Part shown: piece by piece, positions 62,564 to 64,000 of the stretch
How the letters are laid out: each line of letters opens with the position of its first letter
Position numbering within the stretch: the first letter of the stretch is position 1
Source: an uncultured Eggerthellaceae bacterium
GTDB taxonomy: Bacteria; Actinomycetota; Coriobacteriia; Coriobacteriales; Eggerthellaceae
NCBI GenBank assembly: GCA_958452575.1
Contig: CAUDUM010000001.1
Coordinates: 186,001 to 250,000, forward strand
DNA length: 64,000 nt
Direction: 5' to 3'
Translations under genes and position numbers: made by a program
The notes under the pieces: model-generated
Told to the model about the DNA's origin: nothing
The model's input: the letters and a program-made list of their open reading frames with translations, nothing else
The model's database searches: none

Positions 62564-64000
62564 ATGAGAAACATCAATCTGCGCTTCGTCGAGGAAGGCT
62601 ACGCTGCAGACGGCCAGCTCGAATCCTTCAAGGTCAACTGCCCGGAGGATTTCAACTTCGGCTACGACGTCGTCGACGACATCGCCGTGAACGATCCCGA
62701 CCGCCGTGCCATGGTGTGGTGCAATCCCGAAGGGGAGGAGCACCTCTTCACGTTCAGCGAGATGAAGCGCTGGTCGGACAAGACCGCGAACTTCCTCGCC
62801 GCTCAGGGCATCGGCAGGGGCGACATGGTCATGGTCATCCTGCGCCGCCACTACCAGTTCTGGTTCGTCGCCACCGCGCTGGCCAAGCTCGGCGCGGTCA
62901 TGGTGCCCGCGACGTTCATGCTCAAGGAGCACGACCTCGAGTACCGTTTGAACGGCGCCTCCATCAAGGCGATCATCTCCACGTCGGTGGGCGAGATCGC
63001 CGACATCATCGACAACGTCGCCGGAACGTGCCCGTCCGTACAGACGAAGATCCTGGTGAACGGCGCAGGCGGTGGACTCACCCCGGTCGATGCCGACAAC
63101 AAGCCGATTCTGCCCGAAGGCGAGCTCGTCGGACCCGCTCTTTCCGGTCCGGAGGGCATCTGCGCAGCTGGGATCGAGCGCGAGGGCTGGCTCGATTTCA
63201 ACACGGGCGTTCGCGCCGCCGATGAGAACTTCTCGCGCAGGCCGACGCTCGCGCGCGATCCGATGCTCATGTACTTCTCATCCGGCACCTCGGGCAATCC
63301 CAAGATGGTCCTGCATGACTCCGAGTACGCCATCGCGCACCTGGTCACGGCCAAGCATTGGCACAACGTCGATCCCGAGGGCCTGCACTTCACGATCGCC
63401 GACACGGGCTGGGGCAAGGCGGTATGGGGCAAGTACTACGGCCAGTGGCTGATGGAAGCGGGCGTGTTCACCTACGACTTCGACCGATTCCATCCCTCTG
63501 AGATCCTCTCGCTTATCGGCAAGTACCGCATCACCACGCTGTGCTGCCCGCCGACGATGTACCGCATGATGATGCAGGAGAACATCGACCGTTACGACCT
63601 CTCCTCGCTCAAGTACTCAACGACGGCTGGCGAGGCGCTCAACCCCGACCTCTTCGCGTTTTGGAAGGAGCACACGGGATTGACGATCTTCGAGGGCTTC
63701 GGCCAGACCGAGACGCCGCTCACCATCGCCAACCTGAAGGGCAGCACGCCCAAGCCCGGATCGATGGGCAAGCCGGTGCCGCTCTACCATATCGAGATCC
63801 TGCGTCCGGACGGCTCGCCGTGCGACAAGGGCGAGACAGGCGAGGTGTGCGTCGATGTCCGCGAGAAGATGGCGGGCATCATGATGGAGTACTACCGCGA
63901 CGAGGCCAAGACCGCTGCCGCCATCCATGACGGTTGGTATCACACCGGCGATACCGCATGGCGCGACGAGGACGGCTATTACTGGTACGTCGGGCGCAAC
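62564..64000 (+). CDS. AMP-forming acyl-CoA synthetase (partial, runs off the right edge)
   Basis: 479 codons are visible from ATG 62564 (RBS AAAGGAAA) with no stop before the window end. The family is the ANL adenylate-forming enzymes: P-loop MYFSSGTSGNPKMVLHD (about residues 238-254), GFGQTETP motif, and YHTGDTAWRDEDGYYWYVGRN at the edge, just before the hinge to the small C-terminal domain, which is missing. The sequence is closest in style to medium-chain or aromatic acyl-CoA synthetases (ACSM type), making acyl-CoA from acid, ATP and CoA. It is probably regulated by the preceding cupin-XRE protein. Confidence 0.93.
   Translation, partial: MRNINLRFVEEGYAADGQLESFKVNCPEDFNFGYDVVDDIAVNDPDRRAMVWCNPEGEEHLFTFSEMKRWSDKTANFLAAQGIGRGDMVMVILRRHYQFWFVATALAKLGAVMVPATFMLKEHDLEYRLNGASIKAIISTSVGEIADIIDNVAGTCPSVQTKILVNGAGGGLTPVDADNKPILPEGELVGPALSGPEGICAAGIEREGWLDFNTGVRAADENFSRRPTLARDPMLMYFSSGTSGNPKMVLHDSEYAIAHLVTAKHWHNVDPEGLHFTIADTGWGKAVWGKYYGQWLMEAGVFTYDFDRFHPSEILSLIGKYRITTLCCPPTMYRMMMQENIDRYDLSSLKYSTTAGEALNPDLFAFWKEHTGLTIFEGFGQTETPLTIANLKGSTPKPGSMGKPVPLYHIEILRPDGSPCDKGETGEVCVDVREKMAGIMMEYYRDEAKTAAAIHDGWYHTGDTAWRDEDGYYWYVGRN

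Overview
The window is a high-GC, gene-dense stretch of a bacterial chromosome. It most resembles an anaerobic actinobacterium of the class Coriobacteriia, probably Eggerthellales/Eggerthellaceae. The grounds are: several soluble molybdo/tungsto-bis-pterin oxidoreductases; a LuxR-type regulator fused to a 12-helix MFS-like membrane domain next to one of them; pyruvate phosphate dikinase with its regulatory protein; class I glyQ/glyS; a BcrAD-type activase; and tRNAs with encoded CCA. No rRNA, CRISPR array, intact insertion sequence or prophage was seen. The genus cannot be fixed from sequence alone.

Layout. 1-5.2 kb: end of an ABC-F ATPase, trmL, a CPA1-type Na+/H+ antiporter, trmFO-xerC. 5.4-12.6 kb: uvrA (candidate SOS box), then the translation/secretion block ffh-rpsP-khpA-rimM-trmD-lepB; trmD carries an in-frame insertion bounded by an inverted repeat. 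12.7-19.6 kb: glyQS, the PPDK regulatory kinase/phosphorylase and ppdK. 19.6-22.0 kb: tandem repeats, a DUF1847 protein, an mtnA-like isomerase and a small zinc ribbon. 22.0-25.6 kb (minus): molybdoenzyme locus A (enzyme, helix-hairpin-helix protein, zinc-ribbon protein, TetR regulator). 25.9-29.7 kb: tmRNA and, on the minus strand, smpB with an M42 peptidase, two unknown proteins and an orphan Vsr. 29.9-34.2 kb: L,D-transpeptidase, ybaK, murI, rdgB, tRNA-Gly and tRNA-Pro. 34.4-45.2 kb: locus B, a divergent membrane LuxR regulator, then enzyme - zinc ribbon - enzyme and a large two-ASKHA activase. 45.2-55.5 kb: sbcCD (minus), a degenerate HD protein, uvrC-rapZ-yvcK-whiA. 55.7-60.8 kb: gap, a small membrane protein, pgk, tpiA, gpmI, secG. 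61.0-64.0 kb: tRNA-Leu, a minus-strand tRNA Gly-Cys-Gly cluster, a cupin-XRE regulator and a truncated acyl-CoA synthetase.

The most distinctive content is the pair of molybdoenzyme loci. Three paralogous, leaderless, single-subunit enzymes belong by sequence pattern to the acetylene hydratase / pyrogallol transhydroxylase branch of the DMSO reductase superfamily. They keep the predicted metal-ligand Cys but have His where acetylene hydratase has its catalytic Asp. Each locus encodes a member of a tiny MCFRP zinc-ribbon family with a Pro/Ala tail, so the two loci look like versions of one module (enzyme, small Zn protein and a locus-specific regulator). A natural reading, which is inference only, is reductive or hydrating metabolism of diet- or host-derived aromatics or other small molecules, as for the Eggerthella/Gordonibacter catechol dehydroxylases.
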